A stretch of DNA of 64,000 bases from Paenibacillus humicola. Its GTDB lineage: Bacteria > Bacillota > Bacilli > Paenibacillales > Paenibacillaceae. Shown here piece by piece: positions 25,782-33,849 of this stretch (positions within the stretch are counted from its first letter, which is position 1; each line of letters opens with the position of its first letter). Made by a program: the position numbers and the translations under genes. The stretch is from positions 2,258,501 to 2,322,500 of the forward strand of contig NZ_JAQGPL010000001.1 in NCBI RefSeq assembly GCF_028826105.1, given 5' to 3'. Below the pieces are notes generated by a model. The model saw only the letters and a program-made list of their open reading frames with translations, had not been told where the DNA came from and made no database searches.

Positions 25782-26774
25782 ATGGAGCAGATGAACGAAC
25801 GAGTCGTGAATTCCGGGCAATCCGGCGGCGCAAGACCTTCGCGGCAGATCAACGTAGTGCTTCGAAGCAGCGAATCGGCCGCCCCGGCGAGCGCCGCCGC
25901 GCAGACGCTGGAGAGCGAGCCTGCCGCCGTCAGGCAGCTGCCGGCAAACGATCCTTATCTCGATATTCAGCGCGAGCTCGATCCGATGGTCGGCTTGGAA
26001 AACGTCAAGCTGCTCGTCTATGAAATTTACGCACTGCTGCAAATCGGACGCATGCGAACGGAAGCCGGATTATCCGGCGGCTCGCACGTCTATCATATGA
26101 TTTTCCGGGGTAACCCCGGTACGGGCAAAACGACGATCGCCCGCATCGTGGCGAAGCTGTTCAACAAGATGGGCGTACTGTCCAAAGGTCATCTGATCGA
26201 AGTCGAGCGTGCCGATCTGGTCGGCGAGTATATCGGCCACACCGCGCAGAAGACGCGCGATCTGGTGCGCAAGGCGCTGGGCGGCGTTTTGTTTGTCGAC
26301 GAGGCGTACAGCCTCGCGCGCGGAGGCGAGAAGGATTTCGGCAAGGAAGCGATCGATACGCTTGTGAAAGCAATGGAGGATTACCGCAACCAGTTCGTCC
26401 TCATTTTGGCCGGTTATCCGCTCGAAATCGAGCATTTTTTGATGACCAATCCGGGCCTGCCTTCGCGGTTTCCGATTCAAATCGATTTTCCGGACTATTC
26501 GATCGATCAGCTGATCCAGATTTCCGAGCTGATGGCCAAAGAACGCGATTATACGCTGATGCCGCAGGCGCTATTCAAACTCCGCCAGCATTTGCTGCAG
26601 GAGAAAACGGCCTCGCTGTACGCCTTCAGCAACGCGCGGTACGTCCGCAACATCATCGAGAAGGCGTTCCGCCATCAGGCGGTGCGGCTGCTGCAGCAAT
26701 ACCCTTCGGGCTCGCCGGGCAAGCAGGAACTGATGTCGATCCGGCCGGAGGATTTGCGGTGGGAGACGAAATAA
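25782..26774 (+). CDS. spoVK: Stage V sporulation protein K (AAA ATPase SpoVK)
   Basis: 330-residue CbbX/SpoVK-type AAA+ ATPase needed for spore maturation in Bacillus. Walker A GNPGTGKT spans about 110-117, Walker B is LFVDEAYSL, and the second region of homology follows with SRFPIQIDFPDYS. An unstructured head of about 60 residues precedes the ATPase core (LDPMVGLENVK). GTG 25779, ATG 25782 and ATG 25791 are all possible; AAGGACAGG favours 25782. Followed by hflX, as in B. subtilis (spoVK-ynbA). Confidence 0.94.
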   Translation: MEQMNERVVNSGQSGGARPSRQINVVLRSSESAAPASAAAQTLESEPAAVRQLPANDPYLDIQRELDPMVGLENVKLLVYEIYALLQIGRMRTEAGLSGGSHVYHMIFRGNPGTGKTTIARIVAKLFNKMGVLSKGHLIEVERADLVGEYIGHTAQKTRDLVRKALGGVLFVDEAYSLARGGEKDFGKEAIDTLVKAMEDYRNQFVLILAGYPLEIEHFLMTNPGLPSRFPIQIDFPDYSIDQLIQISELMAKERDYTLMPQALFKLRQHLLQEKTASLYAFSNARYVRNIIEKAFRHQAVRLLQQYPSGSPGKQELMSIRPEDLRWETK

Positions 26775-26813
26775 AGGCTATTTTGGACATGGAAAGGGGC
26801 AACCACAAGCCGG

Positions 26814-28106
26814 ATGCGACCGACAACATACGATACGGAGGACGGGCTGCGGGACCGCGCCATTTTGGTCAGCCTGGTAACGCCCGATATTCGAAGAGGG
26901 TCCGCCGATCCCGAGCATTCGCTGCAGGAGCTGGTCCGTTTGGCCGAAACGGCCGGCGTCGAGGTGCTGACCAGCCTGACGCAGCATAAGGAATCGCCCG
27001 ACTCGAAATGGTTTATCGGCAAAGGCAAAGCGGGCGAGGTCCGGGCGCTGGCGGAGGAGCTCGGCGCAACGACCGCAATATTCGACCAAGAACTGTCCGG
27101 CGCCCAAGTACGCAATTTGGAACAGACGCTCGACTTGAAAATCATCGACCGCACGCAGCTGATCCTCGATATATTCGCCCAGCGCGCCAAGACGCGCGAA
27201 GGCATTATCCAGGTCGAGCTGGCGCAGCTCAGCTATCTGCTTCCGCGGCTGTCCGGACACGGCAAAAATTTGTCGCGCCTCGGCGGCGGAATCGGGACGC
27301 GCGGTCCGGGCGAATCGAAGCTGGAGATGGACCGGCGCCATATTAGACGCCGGATTTCCGATTTGAAGGCGCTGCTGGACGAGGTCGTCCGGCACCGCAA
27401 TCTGCACCGCGAACGGCGAAAAAAATCGGGCGTGCAGCAGGTCGCGCTCGTCGGCTATACGAACGCCGGCAAGTCGACGCTGCTGCGCGAGCTGACGAAA
27501 GCCGACGTGTACGTCGAAAACCAGCTGTTCGCCACGCTCGATCCGACCTCGCGGACGCTCGAGCTGCCGAGCGGCAAGGAAGTGATTCTGACCGACACGG
27601 TCGGCTTCATTCAAAATCTGCCGCACGATCTGATCGCAGCTTTCCGCGCGACGCTGGAAGAGGTGAACGAGGCGGACCTCATTCTTCACGTCGTGGACAG
27701 CTCGTCTCCGATGCGCGATGAGCAAATTTCGGTCGTCGAGGAGATTTTAGGCGATCTCGGCGCTTCAGGGAAGCCGCAGCTGACCCTTTTCAATAAAATC
27801 GACTTGAGCGGCGGGCCGGCGCTCGGGCTGCTTCCGGCTGCCGGACCGGATTCGATGGCGCTCAGCGCGTTCTCCGCGGACGATCTGCTGCGGCTGAGGC
27901 AGGCGATTCAGGACAAGCTGACGGGCGATACGCGCACGTTCGTTTTTCCGGCGGAGCGGGGCGATCTCATTGCGCTCGCTTACAGGACCGGCGAAGTCGT
28001 CGGACAGGAGATCGAAGGGGATACGCTGCGCATGACGGTGCAGCTGAACAAGCAGGATTTCGAGGTGCACGGCTACAGGCTGGAAGCCTATATCGAGCCG
28101 CGATAG
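26814..28106 (+). CDS. hflX: Ribosome-associated GTPase HflX (YnbA)
   Basis: 430 residues. The N-terminal HflX domain ends in the glycine-rich GGGIGTRGPGESKLEMDRR hinge; the G domain has G1 GYTNAGKST (G214), G2/G3 LTDTVGFI, and G4 FNKID. HflX splits stalled ribosomes in heat and antibiotic stress. The ATG lies 15 bases after GGAAAGGG, a little far, so the start is slightly uncertain. It starts 39 bases after spoVK and precedes ynbB. Confidence 0.95.
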   Translation: MRPTTYDTEDGLRDRAILVSLVTPDIRRGSADPEHSLQELVRLAETAGVEVLTSLTQHKESPDSKWFIGKGKAGEVRALAEELGATTAIFDQELSGAQVRNLEQTLDLKIIDRTQLILDIFAQRAKTREGIIQVELAQLSYLLPRLSGHGKNLSRLGGGIGTRGPGESKLEMDRRHIRRRISDLKALLDEVVRHRNLHRERRKKSGVQQVALVGYTNAGKSTLLRELTKADVYVENQLFATLDPTSRTLELPSGKEVILTDTVGFIQNLPHDLIAAFRATLEEVNEADLILHVVDSSSPMRDEQISVVEEILGDLGASGKPQLTLFNKIDLSGGPALGLLPAAGPDSMALSAFSADDLLRLRQAIQDKLTGDTRTFVFPAERGDLIALAYRTGEVVGQEIEGDTLRMTVQLNKQDFEVHGYRLEAYIEPR

Positions 28107-28143
28107 TTTGCGATTGACGAGAAGGTAAGAGGGGACAACGCGA

Positions 28144-29424
28144 GTGGAACAGCAAAGCCATTGGAATACGCTTCTGCAGTGGGCGGAGGCGGCAGAGGAA
28201 GAGGTGCTCGGTTCGTTCCGGGAGCTCGATAAAACGGCGGAACACAATCAGTGGAAGGTGATCCGCGCATTCCAGCGCCATAAGGTAAGCGATTTTCATT
28301 TTAGCGGATCGACGGGCTACGGCTATAACGATTCCGGACGCGAGGTGCTCGATCTCGTCTTCGCCGACGTATTCGGCGCCGAGGCGGCGCTTGTGCGTCC
28401 GCATTTCGTCTCGGGGACGCATACGATCTGCTGCGCTCTGTTTGGCCTGCTGCGCCCGGGGGATGAGCTGCTGTACATCACGGGACGTCCGTACGATACG
28501 CTTCATAAGGTGATCGGCAAGCCCGGGGACGGAACAGGCTCGCTGCAGGATTTCGGCATCGGTTATGCCGAGGTTCCGCTTCGCGAGGACGGGGGCGTCG
28601 ACTGGGACGGCGTCGCCGCCCGGATGAACGGGCGGACGAAAGTCGTCGGCATTCAGCGTTCGCGCGGCTATGACTGGCGCTCATCGTTTACGGTGGACGA
28701 AATCGGGGAAATGGTGCGGCGGGTGAAAGCGATCCGGCCTGACGTGCTCGTGTTCGTCGACAACTGCTACGGAGAATTTACGGAACGGCTCGAGCCGACG
28801 GAGGCCGGAGCCGACCTCATCGCCGGCTCGCTGATCAAAAACCCCGGCGGCGGTCTCGCGCCGACCGGCGGCTATGTCGCCGGAACGAAGGAAGCGGTGG
28901 AGCTGGCCGCTTTCCGGCTGACCGCGCCGGGCATCGGCGGCGAGGTCGGGGCGACGCTGGGGACGCTGCGCGCCATGTACCAGGGGCTGTTTCTGGCCCC
29001 GCATCTGGTCGGACAAGCACTGAAAGGAAGCGTTTTTGCCGCGGCGATGTTCGAGCGTCTCGGCTTCGAGACGAAACCGAGCCGGGACGAGGTGCGCACC
29101 GATTTGATCCAGGCGGTCCGGTTTACGTGCAGCGAGCAGCTGATCGCGTTCGTTCAGGGTGTGCAGCGGGCGGCGGCGGTCGACGCCCACGTCGTGCCGG
29201 AGCCTTGGGCGATGCCGGGCTACGAGCATCCCGTTATTATGGCAGCGGGCACGTTCATGCAGGGCGGCAGCCTCGAGCTGTCGGCGGACGCGCCGGTCCG
29301 CGAGCCCTATATCGCTTATATGCAGGGAGGGCTTACATATGCCCATGCCAAATTCGGCGTCCTGAACGCACTGCAAGCGCTTGCGGAGCGAGAGCTGATT
29401 GTGATTAAACCTTACATAACTTGA
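28144..29424 (+). CDS. ynbB: PLP-dependent 'aluminium resistance'/methionine gamma-lyase-like protein YnbB
   Basis: 426 residues of the Cys/Met-metabolism PLP fold. The PLP lysine is in the GSLIKNPGGGLAPTGGY stretch; FHFSGSTGYGYNDSGRE, VFVDNCYGEF and the C-terminal MQGGLTYAHAKFGV are family landmarks. The family is often labelled methionine gamma-lyase or aluminium resistance protein; its true reaction is not known. GTG start after AAGAGGGG. Its last codons overlap the GlnR operator and the -35 of the glnRA promoter. Order hflX-ynbB-glnR-glnA matches B. subtilis. Confidence 0.9.
   Translation: MEQQSHWNTLLQWAEAAEEEVLGSFRELDKTAEHNQWKVIRAFQRHKVSDFHFSGSTGYGYNDSGREVLDLVFADVFGAEAALVRPHFVSGTHTICCALFGLLRPGDELLYITGRPYDTLHKVIGKPGDGTGSLQDFGIGYAEVPLREDGGVDWDGVAARMNGRTKVVGIQRSRGYDWRSSFTVDEIGEMVRRVKAIRPDVLVFVDNCYGEFTERLEPTEAGADLIAGSLIKNPGGGLAPTGGYVAGTKEAVELAAFRLTAPGIGGEVGATLGTLRAMYQGLFLAPHLVGQALKGSVFAAAMFERLGFETKPSRDEVRTDLIQAVRFTCSEQLIAFVQGVQRAAAVDAHVVPEPWAMPGYEHPVIMAAGTFMQGGSLELSADAPVREPYIAYMQGGLTYAHAKFGVLNALQALAERELIVIKPYIT
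29400..29416. promoter_or_regulatory. GlnR/TnrA operator (o1-like)
   Basis: TGTGA-TTAAACC-TTACA fits the GlnR/TnrA site TGTnA-N7-TnACA at every fixed position. It lies inside the 3' end of ynbB, four bases upstream of the glnRA -35, where o1 lies in B. subtilis. Confidence 0.85.
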
Positions 29425-29449
29425 CATGTTTTTGGCAGCGGGGTACAAT
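29421..29449 (+). promoter_or_regulatory. Sigma-A promoter of glnRA
   Basis: TTGACA (29421-29426), 17-base spacer, TACAAT (29444-29449). A degenerate second GlnR half-palindrome, TGACA-N7-GGCAG (29422-29438), overlaps the -35, as o2 does in B. subtilis. Confidence 0.9.
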
Positions 29450-29486
29450 AGGGGCATACAATCCGATATTGGAAGGTTGATGCTGC

Positions 29487-29897
29487 ATGGGTGACGATAT
29501 ACGCAGAAATATGGCGCTTTTCCCGATCGGCATCGTCATGAAGCTGACGGACCTGACCGCGCGGCAGATCCGTTATTACGAGCAGCACGAGCTGATTGTG
29601 CCGGCGCGAACGTCCGGCAATCAGCGGCTGTTTTCCTTCAACGATGTGGAGAGGCTGCTCGAGATCAAGTCGCTGATCGAGAAAGGCGTAAATATCGCAG
29701 GAATTAAGCAGGTCATGAATCCGGTTTCGAAGGAATCGGAAGAAGCGACCGTTATGAGCGAGCAATCGGAAGTGAAACGGCGCGAGCTGTCCGACGCGCA
29801 GCTGCACCGTCTGCTGAAGCAGGAGCTTCTGGAGAAGAGACCGGGCAAGGCCTCGCTTATTCAAGGCCAGCTGTCCCGTTTCTATAACAGAAAATGA
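29487..29897 (+). CDS. glnR: Glutamine-responsive repressor GlnR (MerR family)
   Basis: 136 residues. The winged helix-turn-helix of the MerR family is clear ([30 protein letters not shown]), followed by a short C-terminal tail that in Bacillus GlnR senses feedback-inhibited glutamine synthetase. Represses glnRA and other nitrogen genes under nitrogen excess. ATG after GGAAGG. A GlnR operator sits upstream, so autoregulation is expected. glnA begins 29 bases after the stop. Confidence 0.97.
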   Translation: MGDDIRRNMALFPIGIVMKLTDLTARQIRYYEQHELIVPARTSGNQRLFSFNDVERLLEIKSLIEKGVNIAGIKQVMNPVSKESEEATVMSEQSEVKRRELSDAQLHRLLKQELLEKRPGKASLIQGQLSRFYNRK

Positions 29898-29926
29898 CAC
29901 CTTACACCTTCGAAGGAGATGATACC

Positions 29927-31255
29927 GTGAGCTATACAAAAGATGACATTATGCGCATCGCCCAGGAACAGAACGTCCGGTTTATCCGACTGCAGTTCAC
30001 CGATCTGCTCGGGACGGTCAAGAATGTGGAAATCCCGGTCAGCCAATTGCCGAAAGCGCTCGATAACAAAATGATGTTTGACGGTTCTTCCATTGAAGGT
30101 TACGTCCGCATCGAAGAATCCGACATGTACCTGTACCCGGACCTGAGCACATGGGTTGTATTCCCATGGGTAACGGAAGACCGGGTCGCCCGGCTGATTT
30201 GCGATATCTATATGCCGGACGGCACGCCGTTTGCCGGCGATCCGCGGGGTATTTTGAAGCGCGCGCTGAAGGAAGCGGACGAGCTTGGCTTCACCGCGAT
30301 GAACGTCGGCCCCGAGCCGGAATTTTTCCTGTTCAAAACCGACGAGAAAGGCGAGCCGACGACGGAGCTGAACGATCAGGGCGGTTATTTCGATCTCGCG
30401 CCGACCGATCTCGGCGAGAATTGCCGCCGGGAGATCGTGCTGACGCTCGAGGAGATGGGCTTTGAAATCGAAGCCTCCCACCACGAAGTTGCGCCCGGCC
30501 AGCACGAGATCGACTTTAAATACGCGGATGCCGTCAAAGCGGCGGATCAAATCCAGACGTTCAAGCTCGTCGTGAAGACGGTCGCCCGCCAGCACGGTCT
30601 GCATGCGTCGTTTATGCCGAAGCCGCTGTTCGGCGTGAACGGGTCGGGGATGCACTGCCACCAGTCGCTTTTCCGCGGCAACGACAACGCGTTTTTCGAC
30701 GAAAACGACAAGCTCGGCCTCAGCCATACGGCTCGTCAATATATGGCCGGCGTCCTGCGCCACGCGCGCGGCTTCGCCGCCATTACGAATCCGACGATCA
30801 ATTCGTACAAGCGTCTGGTGCCAGGCTATGAGGCGCCGTGCTACGTCGCCTGGTCGGCCAGCAACCGCAGCCCGATGATCCGCATCCCGGCTTCGCGCGG
30901 GCTCAGCACGCGTATCGAGGTGCGCAACCCGGATCCGGCCGCAAACCCGTATCTTGCGCTGGCCGTCATGCTGAAAGCCGGTCTGGACGGCATCCGCAAC
31001 AAAATGCAGCTGCCGACGCCGATCGACCGAAATATTTACGTCATGACGGATGAAGAGCGGATCGACGAAGGAATCCCAAGCCTTCCGGTCGACCTGAAGG
31101 AAGCGCTGGACGAATTGCTGCGCGATGAAGTGGTGTGCGATGCACTTGGCGATCATGCGCTTGCGCATTTCTATGAGCTGAAGGAAATCGAGTGGGATAT
31201 GTACCGCACGCAGGTCCATCAGTGGGAACGCGATCAATATTTGACGCTGTATTAA
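29927..31255 (+). CDS. glnA: Glutamine synthetase type I-alpha GlnA
   Basis: 442 residues, forming glutamine from glutamate, ammonia and ATP. Landmarks are [19 protein letters not shown], the [11 protein letters not shown] metal site, [13 protein letters not shown], the [14 protein letters not shown] loop, [13 protein letters not shown] and the IPASRG stretch. There is no adenylylation-type insertion, so it is the short I-alpha form, controlled by feedback and by GlnR/TnrA. The GTG start is 11 bases after GAAGGAG; an in-frame ATG that overlaps glnR has no site. A strong terminator follows. Confidence 0.98.
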   Translation: MSYTKDDIMRIAQEQNVRFIRLQFTDLLGTVKNVEIPVSQLPKALDNKMMFDGSSIEGYVRIEESDMYLYPDLSTWVVFPWVTEDRVARLICDIYMPDGTPFAGDPRGILKRALKEADELGFTAMNVGPEPEFFLFKTDEKGEPTTELNDQGGYFDLAPTDLGENCRREIVLTLEEMGFEIEASHHEVAPGQHEIDFKYADAVKAADQIQTFKLVVKTVARQHGLHASFMPKPLFGVNGSGMHCHQSLFRGNDNAFFDENDKLGLSHTARQYMAGVLRHARGFAAITNPTINSYKRLVPGYEAPCYVAWSASNRSPMIRIPASRGLSTRIEVRNPDPAANPYLALAVMLKAGLDGIRNKMQLPTPIDRNIYVMTDEERIDEGIPSLPVDLKEALDELLRDEVVCDALGDHALAHFYELKEIEWDMYRTQVHQWERDQYLTLY

Positions 31256-31267
31256 TGCGAAACAACG

Positions 31268-31304
31268 AAAAACCCTTTGGCGCCTGGCGCCAAAGGGTTT
31301 TTTT
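31268..31304 (+). terminator. Rho-independent terminator of glnRA
   Basis: Perfect 17-bp stem AAAAACCCTTTGGCGCC and its complement with a single-base loop gap and seven T. Confidence 0.95.
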
Positions 31305-31393
31305 GTGTAACGGCGGGCTGCGTGTTATGCTCCGCACGGGGAGTCTTTCCATGGCATACGATGCACCAAAAGGATGGAGGCGGTGCTCGTAAG

Positions 31394-31969
31394 ATGGCCA
31401 AGTCAAACAAGCAGGCAGGCTTTCGGCTTCCCCCGGCGGTTCTGCGGAGAACGGCCGCTTATTTAGTCCCGTTTTACCGGAAAATCGCTGCGGACCGCAC
31501 GTTTGCCTGCCGGTGGTCGGCTGCCGTTCGGGGTCTGGACCCGGACCGCATGCAGCGGCTTTTGAAATCCGTCGTTCCGCGGGCGCGGCTGGACGGTTTG
31601 TCCACAAACGGAATCGGCTATTTTATCGACTTTGCGTTTCCGGCGCCGGTGCTTCAGTATTCATGCGGCACGTCGATTCCGCCCGGTAAAGCCCGGTTTG
31701 CGTTTCCCGCTCCGGCCCACCGGAAAATCGCCGCAGCCGTGCTCCCGTTTTACAGAGCGCTGTCTTGTTCGCCGGGTTACGCAGCGGCAATCGCAAAATC
31801 GGTTCGGGAAGGCCGGCGGGAGGCGCTTTCCCGGCTGGTGCGCTTATATGTCCGATCGGCGGCGCTCCGTTCGGCGGATGTCGACGCCGCCGGCATCCGC
31901 CTTGTGTTTCGGTTTACAACGGGCAAATATGAATACGACCACCTGCTGTACCGCGATATTCCCGACTGA
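31394..31969 (+). CDS. Hypothetical basic protein
   Basis: 191 residues, rich in Arg, Ala and Pro; no membrane segment, signal peptide or motif that I recognise. Visible blocks are VPFYRKIAADR, a near-repeat of it at HRKIAAAVLPFYRALSCSPGYAAAI, and the C-terminal FRFTTGKYEYDHLLYRDIPD. The repeated 'hydrophobic-PFYR' unit hints at internal duplication. The ATG follows GGAGGCGG by 11 bases; the frame is open further upstream without a site. It is alone between glnA's terminator and a bidirectional terminator shared with lexA. Codon use is like its neighbours. Confidence 0.65.
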   Translation: MAKSNKQAGFRLPPAVLRRTAAYLVPFYRKIAADRTFACRWSAAVRGLDPDRMQRLLKSVVPRARLDGLSTNGIGYFIDFAFPAPVLQYSCGTSIPPGKARFAFPAPAHRKIAAAVLPFYRALSCSPGYAAAIAKSVREGRREALSRLVRLYVRSAALRSADVDAAGIRLVFRFTTGKYEYDHLLYRDIPD

Positions 31970-31987
31970 TGGCGTCCGAAGAACAAG

Positions 31988-32042
31988 AAAAGGGAGCCTT
32001 GAAGCGATTCCGACTGGAATCGTGTCAAGGCTCCCTTTTTTT
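31988..32042. terminator. Bidirectional terminator between the hypothetical gene and lexA
   Basis: Outer stem AAAAGGGAGCCTTGA / TCAAGGCTCCCTTTT plus inner CGATTCC / GGAATCG, with A and T runs on the two sides. Confidence 0.93.
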
Positions 32043-32109
32043 CACGTGGATTCCGAGCGATCCGTGCGCCGAGGCGTTTCTTTCTTCCCCTCGCCATGCT
32101 GTCCTCGCG

Positions 32110-32730
32110 CTAGTGAATATCGCGGAACAGGCCGACGACTTTGCCCAAAATCGTCACGTTCCGCAAACGAATCGGTTCCATCGTCGGATTTTCCGGCTGC
32201 AGCCGGATATGATCCTTCTCTTTGTAGAAGGTTTTGACCGTTGCTTCGTCGTCCTCCGTCATGGCGACGACGATTTCTCCGTTGTTGGCGGTTTGCTGCT
32301 GGCGGACGATAACGTAATCGCCGTTCAATATGCCCGCTTCGATCATGCTTTCGCCAATGACGTTCAGAATAAAAAGGTTGTCGTCTCCGACCTTGCTCGC
32401 CGGAAGCGGAAAATAATCCTCGATGTTCTCGGTGGCCGTAATCGGAAGGCCGGCCGTTACTTTCCCGACGACGGGCACCTTGGCGACGGTCAGCGGGAAA
32501 GCGAGCTCCGACTCGTCCGAATCCAGTATTTCAATCGCCCGCGGCTTCGTCGGGTCGCGGCGGATCAGCCCTTTCTTCTCCAGACGATCCAGATGCCCGT
32601 GTACGGTGGAGCTGGAAGCAAGGCCGACCGCTTCGCCGATTTCCCGGACGGAAGGCGGGTAACCTTTCTCCCGGACCTCGGTTTTAATAAATTCGAGTAT
32701 CGCCTGCTGGCGGTTGGAAAGTTTCGACAC
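32110..32730 (-). CDS. lexA: SOS repressor LexA
   Basis: 206 residues. The N-terminal winged helix ([24 protein letters not shown]) binds SOS boxes. The self-cleavage site is A93-G94 in VTAGLP, and the S24 protease dyad is S128 (GESM) and K166 (ATVKTF). RecA filaments trigger cleavage. Two GTGs are possible; the inner one at 32730 has GGAG eight bases upstream and gives the usual length (B. subtilis 205), while the outer one at 32739 overlaps the site. Divergent from yneA with six LexA-box-like sites between, so autoregulated. Confidence 0.97.
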   Translation of the reverse strand: MSKLSNRQQAILEFIKTEVREKGYPPSVREIGEAVGLASSSTVHGHLDRLEKKGLIRRDPTKPRAIEILDSDESELAFPLTVAKVPVVGKVTAGLPITATENIEDYFPLPASKVGDDNLFILNVIGESMIEAGILNGDYVIVRQQQTANNGEIVVAMTEDDEATVKTFYKEKDHIRLQPENPTMEPIRLRNVTILGKVVGLFRDIH

Positions 32731-32761
32731 CTGAATCACTCCAATGGTTCATTTGTGTCAA

Positions 32762-32790
32762 ATTATAACACAGAACCGGAGTTCGTACAA
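32762..32790 (-). promoter_or_regulatory. lexA promoter
   Basis: On the minus strand TGTTATAAT is an extended -10 (TATAAT at 32767-32762); TTGTAC at 32790-32785 is a weak -35 with 17-base spacing. LexA box 1 lies in the spacer and box 2 starts within the -35, so repressor binding would block it. Confidence 0.7.
32772..32785. promoter_or_regulatory. LexA box 1
   Basis: A-GAAC-CGGA-GTTC-G; both GAAC/GTTC half-sites exact. Confidence 0.85.
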
Positions 32791-32801
32791 ACATAAGTTC
32801 G
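32788..32801. promoter_or_regulatory. LexA box 2
   Basis: C-AAAC-ATAA-GTTC-G; right half exact, one change in the left half. Sixteen bases from box 1. Confidence 0.6.
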
Positions 32802-32803
32802 AG

Positions 32804-32817
32804 AAAACAAAGGTTCG
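32804..32817. promoter_or_regulatory. LexA box 3
   Basis: A-AAAC-AAAG-GTTC-G; right half exact, left half with one change. Sixteen bases from box 2. Confidence 0.5.
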
Positions 32818-32827
32818 CATCAGCCTG

Positions 32828-32841
32828 CGAACAGACGTTCT
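32828..32841. promoter_or_regulatory. LexA box 4
   Basis: C-GAAC-AGAC-GTTC-T; both half-sites exact. Lies just upstream of the yneA -35. Confidence 0.85.
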
Positions 32842-32850
32842 AAAATGGTA

Positions 32851-32880
32851 TTGACTCCAAACATGCGTTCGTGTTATTGT
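32851..32880 (+). promoter_or_regulatory. yneA promoter
   Basis: TTGACT (32851-32856) and TATTGT (32875-32880) with an 18-base spacer that contains LexA box 5. Confidence 0.65.
32858..32871. promoter_or_regulatory. LexA box 5
   Basis: C-AAAC-ATGC-GTTC-G; right half exact, one change in the left half, in the yneA promoter spacer. Confidence 0.7.
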
Positions 32881-32896
32881 TGGTTTAACAAATAAC

Positions 32897-32910
32897 AGAA
32901 CAAACGTTTG
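32897..32910. promoter_or_regulatory. LexA box 6
   Basis: A-GAAC-AAAC-GTTT-G; close to a B. subtilis lexA/yneA operator (CGAACAAACGTTTC). Lies between the yneA promoter and its start codon. Confidence 0.8.
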
Positions 32911-32922
32911 GGGTGTTGCGGA

Positions 32923-33324
32923 ATGATGACGACTATTTCAACGTATTCGAATACGCAGGGCAAGCGTGCGGCTGCGAACGGCACACGGGAAGTGCAGCGG
33001 AGGCTGGACGGAGCGCCGAAGGCAAACGTAAGAAGCGTGGAGCGGCTTATGATGAAGTTTGCCATCGCGGGGCTGCTCGTTATTTTATTGTTTTCAGGCT
33101 TGACGCTCATGCGCACGGATGCGAGCGGCGAACGGCCTGCCGCGCCGACGGCGCAGGAGAGGGTCATTGTCGTCGGAGCGGGCGATACGCTGTGGTCGAT
33201 TGCCGGCACGCTCCGGCATGAAGGCGAAGACGTCAGGCAAATCGTTTACGAGCTGAAGGAACGGAACAATTTGCGGTCAAGCGTCATTCGCGCAGGGCAG
33301 ACGTTAATCGTTCCCGCGGATTGA
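32923..33324 (+). CDS. yneA: SOS-induced cell division inhibitor YneA
   Basis: 133 residues: a basic cytoplasmic head, one membrane segment (about residues 46-62) and an extracytoplasmic LysM domain (VGAGDTLWSIAGTL to AGQTLIVPAD). In Bacillus YneA delays septation during DNA damage. The head is longer than in B. subtilis (about 45 residues). ATG chosen after TTGGGGTG; a TTG five codons upstream overlaps LexA box 6. Divergent from lexA, which fixes the identity. Confidence 0.9.
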   Translation: MMTTISTYSNTQGKRAAANGTREVQRRLDGAPKANVRSVERLMMKFAIAGLLVILLFSGLTLMRTDASGERPAAPTAQERVIVVGAGDTLWSIAGTLRHEGEDVRQIVYELKERNNLRSSVIRAGQTLIVPAD

Positions 33325-33375
33325 TTTCCGGTCCCGGTACACGCCATCGCATTCCGGTTTGGCTGCATGTTTATG

Positions 33376-33425
33376 AATCGCCCTCGCCTGAGCCTGTCCG
33401 GCTTCACGGTGACGGGCGATTTTTG
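33376..33425 (+). terminator. Probable terminator after yneA
   Basis: Outer stem ATCGCCC / GGGCGAT with an inner helix (GAGCC / GGCTT) and TTTTGT after it. Confidence 0.7.
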
Positions 33426-33546
33426 TCTCTCAATCGCGGCATGCGGGCGTTTCGCGTGTAGTGAAGCCTTCTTGACAATGGTAGAATAAAAATGTCAAAG
33501 TAAAAGACGGAATGTTCGCTTGCTGGCCAGAAAGGAGCGATGGGAA

Positions 33547-33741
33547 ATGGGAAAGCTGATCGATCGGATCAACGAGCTGTCGCGCAAGCAGAAAACGGTC
33601 GGTTTGACGGCCGAGGAAGCTGCCGAACAAGGCGAGCTGCGCCGTAAATATTTGGACAATTTCAGACGGAATTTCCGCAATCAGCTCGATGCGATCAAAT
33701 GGGCCGAGGACGAGGATGGAGACTCCACGATCAAGCACTGA
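33547..33741 (+). CDS. DUF896 / YnzC-like small protein
   Basis: 64 residues, helical. The pattern IDRINELSRKQKTVGLTAEE...ELRRKYLDNFRRNFRNQLDAI is diagnostic of the DUF896 (UPF0291) family. In B. subtilis YnzC lies in the yneA-yneB-ynzC SOS operon; here the resolvase yneB is missing and a terminator separates the gene from yneA. TTGACA at 33472 may be a -35, but I see no good -10. AAGGAG is nine bases before the ATG. Function unknown. Confidence 0.88.
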   Translation: MGKLIDRINELSRKQKTVGLTAEEAAEQGELRRKYLDNFRRNFRNQLDAIKWAEDEDGDSTIKH

Positions 33742-33778
33742 CGCCGCGGCTTCGGCAGCATCTCATTTTATCATCCGG

Positions 33779-33826
33779 CAAACCGCAGAGGGACTTCGAA
33801 GTCCCTCCGGACGGCCGGCGGTTTTT
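33779..33826 (+). terminator. Rho-independent terminator
   Basis: Outer stem AAACCGC / GCGGTTT enclosing a perfect inner hairpin GAGGGACT-TCGA-AGTCCCTC, then a T run. Confidence 0.8.
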
Positions 33827-33849
33827 CATGAGAAGGAGGAGAAGAGAAG

